NCBI RefSeq assembly: GCF_025460805.1
Contig: NZ_JAMXFJ010000004.1
Coordinates: 271,633 to 335,632, forward strand
DNA: 64,000 nt
Source: Microvirga sesbaniae
Lineage (GTDB): Bacteria > Pseudomonadota > Alphaproteobacteria > Rhizobiales > Beijerinckiaceae
Reading direction: 5' to 3'
The notes under the pieces are model-generated. The model was not told the DNA's origin and made no database searches. It worked only from the letters and a program-made list of their open reading frames with translations. Numbering within the stretch: position 1 is the first letter of the stretch; each line of letters starts with the position of its first letter. A program made the translations under genes and the position numbers. This document shows positions 1 to 7,775 of this stretch, one piece after another.

Positions 1-216
1 GCGGAGGGCCGCTTCGCGATCACCCACGGCTCCCTCGACGAAGCCGACGTGATCCTGTCGGGAATTCCGCCGGTCCTGGCCGGCGCGATCTATGGCGGCC
101 AGACGCTGGAAGCCCTCGAACAAGTCGGCGCGCTCCAGGTCGAAGGCGACCGCGCCCTCGCCGATCGTTTCGTGAGCCTGTTCCCGCTCCCGACGAAGGC
201 GTCGAGGCCCGCCTGA
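1..216 (+). CDS. C-terminal fragment, HxlR-type regulator with SCP2-like tail (partial)
   Basis: The reading frame is open from the first base and ends in TGA at 214-216, so only the last 71 residues are present. The fragment reads like the sterol-carrier (SCP2-like) tail found on some HxlR-family winged-helix regulators of Methylobacterium-type bacteria, with a run resembling DAxLxGxPxxLAxxIYGG followed by LEGDRALADRFVSLFPLP. The DNA-binding half lies outside the window, so the regulator assignment rests on recall of the family. It converges on the dienelactone hydrolase with a 26-nt gap. Confidence 0.6.
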   Translation, partial: AEGRFAITHGSLDEADVILSGIPPVLAGAIYGGQTLEALEQVGALQVEGDRALADRFVSLFPLPTKASRPA

Positions 217-242
217 GGGATGTCGGGCGGGCGATGGCCGTC

Positions 243-974
243 CTATCGCAGGGTCTCGTCGAACAAGGTGGTGAGCCGTTTCCAGTGCCGCTCGGCCCCG
301 CCTTCGTCATAGACGCTGTGGTCGGACACCGCCCAGCCATGGGCCATGCCGACATAGTTCTCGATGATGTGGTCGATCTCCGCCCGGCGCAAAGCCTCGG
401 CCAGCAGGGCCGATTGCTCCGGCGGGAAGCTGCCGTCGACCCCCGCGCTGCCCACATAGACGCGCCCCGTAATCGTCGCCACATGACGGTGCGGGCTGTC
501 GGGCGCATCGCTGGCCAGCCGTCCGCCGTGGAAGCTCGCGGCGGCGGCGATGCGGTCGGGATAGGCGGCGGCCGCATGGAGAGCACGGCTCCCGCCCATG
601 CAATAGCCGACCGTGCCGATCCGGCCTGTCGCCCCGGCCTCCGTCAGGGCATCGATGAACGCCGCCGAATCGCGCCGGGTCATGTCCTGGCTCGTGCCCT
701 CGATCATGTTCCGCAGGGCGCTGCGGGAAGGCTCTTCGGAAAAGGCCGTCCTGGCATCGAAGGGGCCGTAATCGCCGAAGCGGTAGAAGAGGTCGGGAAC
801 GAGAACCGCATAGCCCTCAGCGGCGAGACGCTCGGCCATGGCGTCGAGGGCGGGACGGGGTCCGAAGGCATCCATGTAGAGAATGACGCCCGCGGCGGTC
901 GGATGGTCCGGGCGGAACAGCCCGGCCCGGGCGGTTCCGTCTTCCGTTCGAATCGAAATATCCTGCTTGGCCAA
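243..974 (-). CDS. dienelactone hydrolase family protein
   Basis: Alpha/beta hydrolase of 243 residues, the usual size of the family. The nucleophile is the cysteine of GYCMGG (about C125), with D180 (GVDGSFPP) and H212 (GMAHGW) completing the Cys-Asp-His triad typical of dienelactone hydrolases. Such enzymes open lactone or ester rings in aromatic degradation, or act as general carboxylesterases; the true substrate cannot be read from the sequence. The start chosen is a TTG at 974 preceded by GGAGAGG at good spacing; an upstream ATG adds about 35 low-complexity residues without a ribosome site. Cytoplasmic; it appears to be transcribed alone. Confidence 0.9.
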   Translation of the reverse strand: MAKQDISIRTEDGTARAGLFRPDHPTAAGVILYMDAFGPRPALDAMAERLAAEGYAVLVPDLFYRFGDYGPFDARTAFSEEPSRSALRNMIEGTSQDMTRRDSAAFIDALTEAGATGRIGTVGYCMGGSRALHAAAAYPDRIAAAASFHGGRLASDAPDSPHRHVATITGRVYVGSAGVDGSFPPEQSALLAEALRRAEIDHIIENYVGMAHGWAVSDHSVYDEGGAERHWKRLTTLFDETLR

Positions 975-1281
975 GATCCTCTCCTCGTGTCTACGCCGCC
1001 TGTCGGAACCCTCGCCGGAAGCGGGCGTTTCCTGGCCTCTCCTATGAGGGCAGAGGCGCGTCCTTTCAAATGCGGTCACGCCTGCCGGGGTGCCAGGGCA
1101 TCGATGATGACTCCTTCGCCAGATTGCGGTCGCCGAGCGGTTGGAGAGCGCGACAGGGACAAGAGCTTGTCCCCTCTGGACGCCGCGCCGGAGGGCACCG
1201 GCCGCTTCCGCTATCTCGCGCTCGGCCCGCAGAAGGAAGCCGCCTCCGCAGAACGGGGAGCTGCGGCGAACACCTGAAGGA
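975..1281. other. gene-free stretch with a palindrome
   Basis: No convincing gene. It holds an 8-2-8 inverted repeat at 1156-1173 (GGGACAAG, AG, CTTGTCCC) and a sequence matching an EcfG promoter on the plus strand (listed separately). The dienelactone hydrolase promoter should lie here. Confidence 0.5.
1005..1029 (+). promoter_or_regulatory. EcfG-type promoter match, no gene downstream
   Basis: GGAAC at 1005-1009 and CGTT at 1026-1029 are separated by 16 nt, matching the alphaproteobacterial general-stress sigma factor pattern (GGAAC-N16/17-CGTT). It points away from the hydrolase and no plus-strand gene follows, so it is either chance or the promoter of an unseen RNA. Confidence 0.2.
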
Positions 1282-1461
1282 TCAGGGGCCTCCGGCCAGC
1301 GATCCCACCACCGCCATGGTCAACTCGTCGAGATTGACGCGACCTTCGACGGTGATCGTCTCGGCGTCGCTGGACGTGACGCGCAGCCCCTGCTCGCCGG
1401 CCTCGGATTGGCGCTTCAGCTCGGCCACGATGGCGTCCCGCACCTGATCCTCGATATTCAT
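1282..1461 (-). CDS. small conserved-looking hypothetical protein
   Basis: 59 residues starting MNIEDQVRDAIVAELKRQ. The start ATG is at 1461; an extension upstream in the same frame is unsupported. The composition is acidic and well behaved, with a predicted amphipathic helix at the N-terminus and a beta-rich middle (TSSDAETITVEGRVNLDEL). I do not recognise a named domain. Cytoplasmic by absence of a signal or membrane segment. It shares its strand with the HNH gene 86 nt upstream and could be cotranscribed with it. Confidence 0.6.
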   Translation of the reverse strand: MNIEDQVRDAIVAELKRQSEAGEQGLRVTSSDAETITVEGRVNLDELTMAVVGSLAGGP

Positions 1462-1547
1462 CGCATCTGTCCTTTCGCCATGGCGATTCCTGCTGACGAA
1501 CGTCGGGACGGATGACGCTGTTCCACGCCTGCGCTTCCACGTGGCGT

Positions 1548-1820
1548 TCACAACTTCCTCAGGCTCGCCTTCAGGGCGCTGAACGCCTGCGCGTCCATGG
1601 TGCCGCGCTCGTTGTTGCAGGCCGAGCAGGCCAGCACGACATTGTCCCGATTGAGCGGACCGCCGAAGGATTTGGGAATTACGTGGTCCAGGGTCGCGAG
1701 ATCGGGCGCACGCTTCACGCCCGGGCCCGGGCGCCGCGCGGGGATGCCGCAATACACGCAGCGGCCCGCGTCGCGGGCGAAGACGTCGTCGAAGAGCCTG
1801 ATGCGTTGCGCTGTCTTCAT
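1548..1820 (-). CDS. HNH endonuclease domain protein
   Basis: A 90-residue protein built almost entirely of one HNH zinc-finger nuclease fold. A CxxC pair at C21/C24 (CVYCG) is followed by the LDHVIPKSFGG segment (D45, H46), the conserved N60, and a second CxxC at C65/C68. All expected metal-site and catalytic residues are present, so it should be active; the target is unknown. No methylase, recombinase or phage gene lies nearby, so it looks like a stand-alone housekeeping HNH gene. ATG at 1820 is preferred because upstream residues are not family-like. It is divergent from the BON gene (94-nt gap). Confidence 0.85.
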   Translation of the reverse strand: MKTAQRIRLFDDVFARDAGRCVYCGIPARRPGPGVKRAPDLATLDHVIPKSFGGPLNRDNVVLACSACNNERGTMDAQAFSALKASLRKL

Positions 1821-1861
1821 GGCGATGGAATCGGCGTTCCTTTCGGGCGGTCTTTTCGTGT

Positions 1862-1887
1862 GGAACCGGAGGGGAAGCGGGGTGGTT
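1862..1887 (+). promoter_or_regulatory. candidate EcfG-type stress promoter of the BON gene
   Basis: GGAAC at 1862-1866 and GGTT at 1884-1887 are 17 nt apart, close to the general-stress consensus GGAAC-N16/17-CGTT (or GGAAC-N18/19-TT). The expected start of transcription would be near 1893-1896, just inside the palindrome described next. The same form, GGAAC-N17-GGTT, recurs before phaZ. Confidence 0.4.
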
Positions 1888-1914
1888 GCTCCTGCAATCG
1901 AAGGAGCAACCACC
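1881..1914. promoter_or_regulatory. perfect 13-bp inverted repeat ending at the BON start codon
   Basis: Arms 1881-1893 (GGTGGTTGCTCCT) and 1902-1914 (AGGAGCAACCACC) are exact reverse complements with an 8-nt loop. The second arm contains the AGGAG ribosome site (1902-1906) and ends at the base before ATG 1915. If both arms are transcribed, the ribosome site is fully paired; if transcription starts at the candidate EcfG promoter, only the second arm is in the RNA and the palindrome is more likely a DNA operator. Confidence 0.6.
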
Positions 1915-2463
1915 ATGGTAGACACCCGCCGCAGGAACCGGAACCCATTCAATGACGACGACGGCTACGGCGACATGCCGCCGCGCGGTGCCGTCGGCTT
2001 CCGCGGCGAAGGTCGTGAATATCCGGGCGGCTACGGCGGCGACGCCGACGAGTTTGCCGGCGGCGTGATCGACGACGGGCGGGGCGGACCTCCGGACGAC
2101 GAAGGGTTCGATCCCGGCTACGGCCGCGGCCGTTCCGGACTTGGCGCCTTCGGCTCACGTGATCCGAATGATGCCGAGGCGCGATCAGGTCGCGACGACG
2201 CGCCCTCCTCCGGGGCCCATCGCGGGCGCGGACCCAAGGGATACAAGCGTTCCGACGAGCGCATTCACGAGGATGTCTGCGAACGCCTGACCGCGGACCC
2301 CTTCATCGATGCCTCGGACGTCGAGGTTCTGGTGAAGGACGGCGAGATCACCCTCAACGGCACCGTCTCCAGCCGCGGCGTCAAGCGGCGCGCGGAAGAT
2401 CTTGCGGAGCTGGCCTCAGGGGCTCTCCACGTTCAGAACAACCTGCGCGTGCAAGGGGCCTGA
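1915..2463 (+). CDS. BON domain protein
   Basis: 182 residues. The first 110 are glycine, aspartate and arginine rich and probably disordered; the last 65 form a BON domain (RIHEDVCERL ... VEVLVKDGEITLNGTV ... LHVQNNLRV), a fold linked to membrane or lipid binding and to osmotic or general stress proteins. No signal peptide or membrane segment is visible, so it is likely cytoplasmic. ATG 1915 follows AGGAG by 8 nt. A candidate stress promoter and a perfect palindrome lie directly upstream. BON proteins with Gly-rich heads are common, uncharacterised stress proteins in Hyphomicrobiales. Confidence 0.88.
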   Translation: MVDTRRRNRNPFNDDDGYGDMPPRGAVGFRGEGREYPGGYGGDADEFAGGVIDDGRGGPPDDEGFDPGYGRGRSGLGAFGSRDPNDAEARSGRDDAPSSGAHRGRGPKGYKRSDERIHEDVCERLTADPFIDASDVEVLVKDGEITLNGTVSSRGVKRRAEDLAELASGALHVQNNLRVQGA

Positions 2464-2507
2464 AGAGGGGCTTGAGGTCTTCGGGCCACGATCTGCCGTC
2501 CGAATCG

Positions 2508-2732
2508 TCACGGAACCTCGGGCGGCGGCATCGGATGAGTGATCGGCTTGTCCGATGCCGGCGGCTGCTCCGGCAGAGGTGAAGGAGCGCCGGGCGGCAT
2601 GGGCGGTACAGGGGTCTCGGGCGGGATCGGCATGCTCGGCACCGGCTCGGTCGGGGGCGGCTTGGGATAGAATTCATCCGGCTGCGGATGAGAGCTGGCG
2701 CTGGTCACCTCGAAGGGTCTCCCTTGCAACAT
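2508..2732 (-). CDS. proline-rich small hypothetical protein
   Basis: 74 residues, about a third proline, with repeated PMPPP/PIPPETPVPPMPPG segments and no signal or membrane helix. A GGGACAGG stretch sits just before ATG 2732. No known domain; likely disordered. It converges on the BON gene and is divergent from the MipA gene. A weak stress-promoter-like sequence (AGAAC-N16-GGTT, 2747-2771 on the minus strand) lies upstream but too close to the start to be convincing. Confidence is limited because proline-rich frames arise by chance in high-GC DNA. Confidence 0.5.
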   Translation of the reverse strand: MLQGRPFEVTSASSHPQPDEFYPKPPPTEPVPSMPIPPETPVPPMPPGAPSPLPEQPPASDKPITHPMPPPEVP

Positions 2733-2898
2733 CCTGTCCCGTGTTCAACCGTCCAGTTGCGCGAAAGTTCTCCGACGGCGGCGCTCCGGTCGCCGTGACC
2801 CATCGTCATCAAGACGAAACCATAGGTGCAATCCCAGGCTTGACCTTACGTCCGTTTGAGGCCACCACGGCAGGGTGGAATCTCGGATTGGAAAAGCC

Positions 2899-3717
2899 AT
2901 GCGCGTAGTCCCCTCCCTCGCCTTCCTGACGGCCGTCGTGGCGGGTTCGAGCATGGCTCAGGCGGCGGATCTGCTGTTCTCGCAGGAGCCCATTCAGGCC
3001 TCCTCGGGGTGGATCGTCACCGTGAAGGGCAACCTGCGGGTCGGCCCCTCCTATCCCGGTTCGGACGAGTTCAGCTTCATCGGCTATCCGTCCTTGAGCG
3101 TCCGCCGGGCAGGCACGGTCGAGCGCTTCAGTGCTCCCGACGACGGCCTGAGCTTCTCGTTCCTGGAAGAGTCGGCCTTCCGGATCGGCGTCGTTGGCCG
3201 CTTCGTGGGCGGACGCTATCTGCAGGACAACCGCGAGCTCTTCGGCCTGGAGAAGATCGACTGGGCGGTGGAGCCCGGCGTGTTCGTGGAATATTGGCCG
3301 CTCGAGTTCCTGCGCGCCCGCGCCGAGATCCGGCGCGGCTTCGGGGGTCACGAGGGATTCGTGGCCGATTTCGGCCTCGACGCGGTGCAGCGCTTCGGGG
3401 CGTTCACGGTCTCGATCGGTCCTCGCCTCGCTCTCGGCGACTCCGAATTCACCCGCACCTATTTCGGCGTGACGCCCGTCGAGGCGGCACTGAACGGCCA
3501 GGTCACGCCCTATCGGCCGTCCGGCGGCATCACGTCGGTGGGCGCGACGGGCGCGATCAGCTACGACTGGTCGCAGCAATGGTCGACCACCGCGTTCGTC
3601 ACCTACAAGCGTCTGGTCGGGGACGCGGCCGACAGCCCGATCGTCAAGAGCTTCGGCTCGGAGAACCAGTGGGGCTTCGGCCTGACCGCGTCCTATTCCT
3701 TCAGCTACGCGCCTTAA
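2899..3717 (+). CDS. MipA/OmpV family outer membrane protein
   Basis: 272 residues with a cleavable signal peptide (hydrophobic VVPSLAFLTAVVAG, cleavage after AQA around residue 22) and then alternating beta-strand segments typical of the MipA/OmpV family: GNLRVGPSYPGS near the start, repeated aromatic-ended strands, and a final strand ending in SYSFSYAP. Family members are small outer-membrane beta barrels; E. coli MipA scaffolds MltA and PBP1B, others act as adhesins or porins. ATG 2899 was chosen because it gives a proper signal peptide; a GTG eight codons earlier is possible. Ends at a bidirectional terminator. Confidence 0.85.
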   Translation: MRVVPSLAFLTAVVAGSSMAQAADLLFSQEPIQASSGWIVTVKGNLRVGPSYPGSDEFSFIGYPSLSVRRAGTVERFSAPDDGLSFSFLEESAFRIGVVGRFVGGRYLQDNRELFGLEKIDWAVEPGVFVEYWPLEFLRARAEIRRGFGGHEGFVADFGLDAVQRFGAFTVSIGPRLALGDSEFTRTYFGVTPVEAALNGQVTPYRPSGGITSVGATGAISYDWSQQWSTTAFVTYKRLVGDAADSPIVKSFGSENQWGFGLTASYSFSYAP

Positions 3718-3740
3718 CGACGTCGCCTGTCCCAAAAACG

Positions 3741-3770
3741 AAAGAGCCGCCTCGCGAGGGCGGCTCTTTT
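3741..3770. terminator. bidirectional intrinsic terminator
   Basis: Arms AAAGAGCCGCC (3741-3751) and GGCGGCTCTTT (3759-3769) form an 11-bp stem with a T-run on either strand. It lies between the convergent MipA and QueD-like genes and can serve both. Confidence 0.9.
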
Positions 3771-3792
3771 ATCCGGTGAGGAAGTGTGTCGC

Positions 3793-4179
3793 TCAGGCCG
3801 CGAGGCCGACGGCGCCCGCCGTTTCGCCGCGATAGATGCAGCCTTCCGTGGAGCCGGGCATGCCGCGCCGGAGCTCGACTTCTTCGAGGTTCGGGAAGCG
3901 CGCCTTCACCAGTCTCCAGATATACGTGGTGACGTTCTCCAGGGACGCGATGCCGATCTCGGTGTTGAGATCGAGGTTGCCGTGATCGAGGCCCGAGCCG
4001 TGTTCGCCCTTGATCTCCTTGATGTAGTTCTCGACGTCGTAGAGATTGACCGGCCAGCCATAGACCTCGTCGACCGGACCGCCGAAAGTGAGCTTGACGA
4101 TGAAGGTATGCCCGTGAAGTCCGGAATAGGGCGCCACCGAATGCGCGGCCTCGAACGTAAATTCGCAATATGTCTTCAT
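3793..4179 (-). CDS. 6-pyruvoyl-tetrahydropterin synthase / QueD-like protein, atypical active site
   Basis: 128 residues, the usual QueD length. Zinc ligands are conserved as H13 (FEAAHS), H22 and H24 (LHGHTF), and the D65-H66 pair (LDHGNLD) of the catalytic relay is present. The catalytic cysteine that in E. coli QueD sits four residues before the HGH motif is missing: here the segment is APYSGLHGH and the only cysteines are C5 and C114. The pterin-anchoring glutamate is also not clearly aligned, although E112 precedes CIYRG. It may be an inactive or altered paralogue rather than the preQ0-pathway enzyme. No queC or queE lies nearby. ATG 4179 gives the family N-terminus. Confidence 0.85.
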   Translation of the reverse strand: MKTYCEFTFEAAHSVAPYSGLHGHTFIVKLTFGGPVDEVYGWPVNLYDVENYIKEIKGEHGSGLDHGNLDLNTEIGIASLENVTTYIWRLVKARFPNLEEVELRRGMPGSTEGCIYRGETAGAVGLAA

Positions 4180-4341
4180 CCACCCTGCTCCCGGTCTGTC
4201 TCGATTCCGGCCCACTGGCCTGGCGCTTGGACAAGTGACCTTGCGTAACATAGATGGTCCGGGTCGGCAAAGATCGGGGAGGTATTTTCTCTTATCGGTC
4301 CCCGGGCCGGCGACGCGCGATGCGAGCCTGCGGCAGGCTCC

Positions 4342-4968
4342 TCAGCCTTCGCGCCAGAACCGGTGAAGCCCGGCGATGTCGCCGCCGCACAGGAACGGGA
4401 TGGCTTCCCTGATCCGTTCGAGCGGCCAGTCCCACCAGGCCATCTCCAGCAACATGGCGATCTCATCGTCGCAGAAGCGCTTCCTGGTCATCCGGGCGGG
4501 GTTGCCGACCACGATGGCATAAGGCTCGACGTCCCGGGTGACGACCGCCCGACTTCCCACGATGGCGCCGTGGCCGATCCGGACCCCCGGCATGATCATG
4601 GCCTCCGCTCCGATCCAGACGTCGCTTCCGACCACCGTGTCGCCGGCCGGCAGGAACGGGTCCTGCGGCGCGCCGAAGGCTTCGTCGCCGTTCATGTAGA
4701 AGAACGGAAAGGTCGAGATCCAGTCGCGACGATGCCCCTGGTTCCCATGCATCATGAAGGTCGCGCCGGTGGCGATCGAGCAGAAGCTGCCGATGATCAG
4801 CTTGTCGACTTCAGGCTCGTCGGGCTGCAGGTAGAGGGCGCAATCGTCGAAGGAATGCCCATGGTAATATCCGGAGTAATAGCTGTAGCGCCCGACGACG
4901 ATGTGCGGATTGGTGACCTGCTCCGATAGGGGAATTCCTTGCAACGGCCTCTGGAAGAAATTCGTCAT
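4342..4968 (-). CDS. CatB-like xenobiotic O-acetyltransferase
   Basis: 208 residues, full length for hexapeptide xenobiotic acetyltransferases (CatB/Vat type). It shows [18 protein letters not shown] near the N-terminus, the active-site His segment MMHGNQGHR, and left-handed beta-helix hexapeptides ([21 protein letters not shown], split over several turns), ending with the typical GLHRFW. The family transfers acetyl from acetyl-CoA to chloramphenicol or streptogramins; chromosomal alphaproteobacterial members are often intrinsic and their real substrate is unknown. ATG 4968 is preceded by GAGGGG. No mobile element is nearby, so recent acquisition is not suggested. Confidence 0.92.
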   Translation of the reverse strand: MTNFFQRPLQGIPLSEQVTNPHIVVGRYSYYSGYYHGHSFDDCALYLQPDEPEVDKLIIGSFCSIATGATFMMHGNQGHRRDWISTFPFFYMNGDEAFGAPQDPFLPAGDTVVGSDVWIGAEAMIMPGVRIGHGAIVGSRAVVTRDVEPYAIVVGNPARMTRKRFCDDEIAMLLEMAWWDWPLERIREAIPFLCGGDIAGLHRFWREG

Positions 4969-5007
4969 GCTGCCCCTCGTTCAACGCAAGGGTAGCACAA
5001 GGGAGCT

Positions 5008-5101
5008 AGCGCATCGTGCGGAAAAGTGGATCCGGTTTTCACTCGCGTGGCCGCTGGGTCCGCGCCGGACGATGCGCCGCTTCAAGAGTTGAGCATCGGA
5101 C
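5008..5101. repeat. dispersed intergenic repeat, family A
   Basis: Begins GCATCGTGCGGAAAAGTGGA and ends near GAGCATCGGA; closely related copies occur at 24735, 29741, 44862 and 15168. It fills the gap between CatB and the GGDEF-EAL gene and carries no ORF of its own. Confidence 0.8.
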
Positions 5102-5131
5102 GAACATCCCGGCTGCCGGGCCGGGCGTCTC

Positions 5132-7063
5132 TCAGGCGACCTGGACCTTGTGCTTGAGGCCCTCCAGGGTGTGGACGAGCTCCCGCGCCGGCTTCGGGCG
5201 TCCGAAGTAATAGCCCTGCGCGTCGGTGCAGCCGGCGGCCTGGACCTGCCGCAGCTGGTCCTCCGTCTCAATGCCCTCGGCCACGGTCGGCATGCCCAGG
5301 CTGGCGCCCAGGTTGGCCACGGATTGCACGATGGCGAGGCAGTCCGCCCGCTGGGACATCTCCCGCACGAAGGACTGGTCGATCTTGATCTTGTCGAAGG
5401 GAAAGCTGCGCAGGTAGCTCAGGGATGAATAGCCGGTCCCGAAATCGTCCATGGCGATGCGGACGCCGAGCCGGCGCAGCTGATGAAGCGTGGAGACGGT
5501 CATCTCATTGTCCTGGAGCAGCACCGATTCGGTGATCTCCAGTTCCAGCCGCTTGGGAGCCAGCCCCGATACGGCCAGGGCCCGGCTGACGCTCTGCACG
5601 AGTCCCCGGTTCCTGAACTGGATCGGCGAGAGATTGACCGCGACATGAACGTCGCTCGGCCATGTCGCGGCCTCCTTGCAAGCCTCCTCCATGATCCAGT
5701 CGCCGAGGGGCAGGATGAGGCCGGTCTCCTCGATGACCGGGATGAACTCCGCCGGCGGAACGAGACCGCGCTCGGGATGGTGCCAACGCAGGAGCGCTTC
5801 AAAGCCGCCGATCTCGTTCCTCTGGATGTTGATCTGCGGCTGATAGAACAGCTCGAACTCGCCGTTGCCGACAGCCTTGCGCAGATCGACCTCCAGGGCA
5901 CGGCGGGCCTGAAGCTGCTCGTCCATGTCCGGCTCGAAGAAGCGGAACGTCCCGCGGCCATCGGCCTTGGCGTGGTAGAGGGCCATGTCGGCGTGCTTCA
6001 GAATCTGGCTCGGCGTCATGTTCTTCTGCGCCAGGGCAATGCCGATGCTGGTGCCGATGAACAGTTCCTGGCCATTCACGCGGAAGGGCGCGCGCAGGGC
6101 CTCGACGATGCGCGCCGCGAGGGCGGCGCTTTCCTCCGGCCGGCGGATTCCGGTCTGGAGGATGGCGAACTCGTCGCCGCCGAACCGGGAGATCAGGCTT
6201 CGGACCTGACCTTCGCTCGCGGGAATGCAGGCGCGGAGGCGGTCCGCCACGGCTTTGAGGAGGTCGTCGCCCGTCTCGTGACCGAACGAATCGTTCACGT
6301 CCTTGAAATGATCCAGGTCGAGATAGGCCACCGAGACCGTGCGTCCGTTCGACTTCAAGCGCGTGAGGGCGTGCTCCAGCTCGTTGCGGAGAACCACGCG
6401 ATTCGGAAGGCCCGTGAGCGCATCCTGATGGGCCAGGACATGCAGTTCCTCGTGGGCCCGCCCGAGCAGACGGTTGTGCTTGTCGAGCAGAAAGATCAGG
6501 ACGACGCCGACGAGGATCAGGCTTGCCGCGATGCCGGAGAAGGCCCAATGCAGCCGGATCAGTTCCTGCTGATCCTTCTGAACGGTTTCCGAGCCATAGA
6601 TGAGAACGGTCGAGGCGATTTGAGACAGGGTGCCGTCGAACGGTCGCAGTCCCTCGATCACCTTCTGGACATTGCCGGGCTGCTCCAGGTTCTGGATCAG
6701 CGGCTCCATGGCGTCGAGGGTGCTCTGCATGCGCCCGAGACTGGCCTGATGCTCGGGATCGCGCCGGAGCAGGGCGTGGAAGTCACCCTCGTTCAACATC
6801 TTCACCCTGCCGGCGAGAATATCGTAGCGCAGGGAGACCTCATCCTTGTCGACCCCGCTCCCGGGCCGGTCGAACTCCGAGAGGCGGTGCTCCAGTCGAA
6901 CGAATTCGGTGGAGGCCTGACTGGCCTCCCAGGCAGGGTTGTAAACCGAGATCTGCTGCAAGGCACCCTGGCGTTGAACGACCAGCACCGAGATATAGAT
7001 GCCGGCGATCAGGAAGCCGCCGATGACGATCGCGATAACCGTTTTGAAGGTGCGCAGAGACAA
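5132..7063 (-). CDS. membrane-bound diguanylate cyclase/phosphodiesterase (GGDEF-EAL)
   Basis: 643 residues. A transmembrane helix (about 10-30), a periplasmic helical region of about 150 residues and a second helix (IAASLILVGVVLIFLL, about 180-200) precede a GGDEF domain with intact RFGGDEF (about 290) and an EAL domain with intact EALLRW (about 422), DDFGTGYSSL and the C-terminal VAEGIET. Both c-di-GMP synthesis and breakdown could therefore occur, controlled by a periplasmic signal. The TTG start at 7063 follows GGAGG at ideal spacing; a farther TTG overlaps the upstream gene and lacks a ribosome site. It sits 32 nt after the SUOX-fold gene, in the same operon, suggesting that protein supplies the signal. 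Confidence 0.92.
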   Translation of the reverse strand: MSLRTFKTVIAIVIGGFLIAGIYISVLVVQRQGALQQISVYNPAWEASQASTEFVRLEHRLSEFDRPGSGVDKDEVSLRYDILAGRVKMLNEGDFHALLRRDPEHQASLGRMQSTLDAMEPLIQNLEQPGNVQKVIEGLRPFDGTLSQIASTVLIYGSETVQKDQQELIRLHWAFSGIAASLILVGVVLIFLLDKHNRLLGRAHEELHVLAHQDALTGLPNRVVLRNELEHALTRLKSNGRTVSVAYLDLDHFKDVNDSFGHETGDDLLKAVADRLRACIPASEGQVRSLISRFGGDEFAILQTGIRRPEESAALAARIVEALRAPFRVNGQELFIGTSIGIALAQKNMTPSQILKHADMALYHAKADGRGTFRFFEPDMDEQLQARRALEVDLRKAVGNGEFELFYQPQINIQRNEIGGFEALLRWHHPERGLVPPAEFIPVIEETGLILPLGDWIMEEACKEAATWPSDVHVAVNLSPIQFRNRGLVQSVSRALAVSGLAPKRLELEITESVLLQDNEMTVSTLHQLRRLGVRIAMDDFGTGYSSLSYLRSFPFDKIKIDQSFVREMSQRADCLAIVQSVANLGASLGMPTVAEGIETEDQLRQVQAAGCTDAQGYYFGRPKPARELVHTLEGLKHKVQVA

Positions 7064-7095
7064 GTGCTGGGGCCTCCGAGGCCTGCCGACGGCCG

Positions 7096-7614
7096 CTACT
7101 TCACTTCGATCTTGGCAACCTGCCAAGCCGAGCGGGCGTAGTACGTCTGGCTCTTGAGCTCCGGATTGCTGTCATAGGGATAGACGATGAAAAGCGGGCC
7201 CTTGTCCCGTACGGACATGTACTCGCCATCGCGCTTGAGGGCGAGAATCACGTTGAACTTGGCAAAATCCGCCGTCGGAATCTCAGTGGCGTAATCGTTC
7301 AGCGCGACGACCGAGACGCGCTCGCCCTTCGCCTCCACCTGCTTCATCAGCTTGTCGAGGGACACGCCCTCGAACTTGACCTTGCCGTCATACCAGGGCG
7401 TCGTCGTCTCGATGGTGACGAGGCCGAGGGATTCCAGCATGGCCCGGTCGAACTGCGCCGTATTGTCCTTGTTGGTGACGCCGATCTTTCCCGTAATCGT
7501 GAGGATCGGCCGCTCCTTGGGAGTTGCGAGCGACGCGGCATACGCCGCACCGATGATTCCCACGAACGCAACGAGCGTCCCCAGCAGGCCCGTTCTCATC
7601 TTGGCGCCAAGCAT
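7096..7614 (-). CDS. small periplasmic molybdopterin-oxidoreductase-fold protein lacking cysteine
   Basis: 172 residues with a signal peptide (LLGTLVAFVGIIGAAYA) and one domain resembling the SUOX oxidoreductase molybdopterin-binding fold: LTITGKIG start, a central FEGVSLDKLM helix, VVALNDYATEIPTADF, and GPLFIVYPYD near the end. The mature protein has no cysteine at all, so the usual molybdenum-ligand Cys is absent, and it is shorter than enzymatic members. It is probably a ligand-binding or sensor protein. ATG 7614 is preceded by AGGGGGA. An AT-rich region upstream (7615-7740) should hold the promoter. The operon continues into the GGDEF-EAL gene. Confidence 0.8.
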   Translation of the reverse strand: MLGAKMRTGLLGTLVAFVGIIGAAYAASLATPKERPILTITGKIGVTNKDNTAQFDRAMLESLGLVTIETTTPWYDGKVKFEGVSLDKLMKQVEAKGERVSVVALNDYATEIPTADFAKFNVILALKRDGEYMSVRDKGPLFIVYPYDSNPELKSQTYYARSAWQVAKIEVK

Positions 7615-7775
7615 GCAGATCCCCCTACGGAAATTAATGTAAGCGATAGAAACACATAAAATTGATCGAAGTGTTACACAACTCAACCTCGGAAGTAAAA
7701 GCGGCGAATGCGCCGGTGTTATTTTGTAATGGTTATCTGAACGTAGCGGCAGGAGATGATTCGCCGTGCCGACAA

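Noticed and set aside
1548..1820. HNH gene as part of a restriction or phage module
   Set aside because: No methylase, helicase, terminase or integrase lies around it.
1881..1914. RNA thermometer calling for the BON hairpin
   Set aside because: Thermometers use imperfect stems that melt near 40 degrees; a perfect GC-rich 13-bp stem would not, and the promoter may start within it.
4342..4968. Recently acquired antibiotic-resistance gene
   Set aside because: CatB-like enzymes are often intrinsic in such genomes; codon use fits the neighbours and no mobile element or integron site is near.
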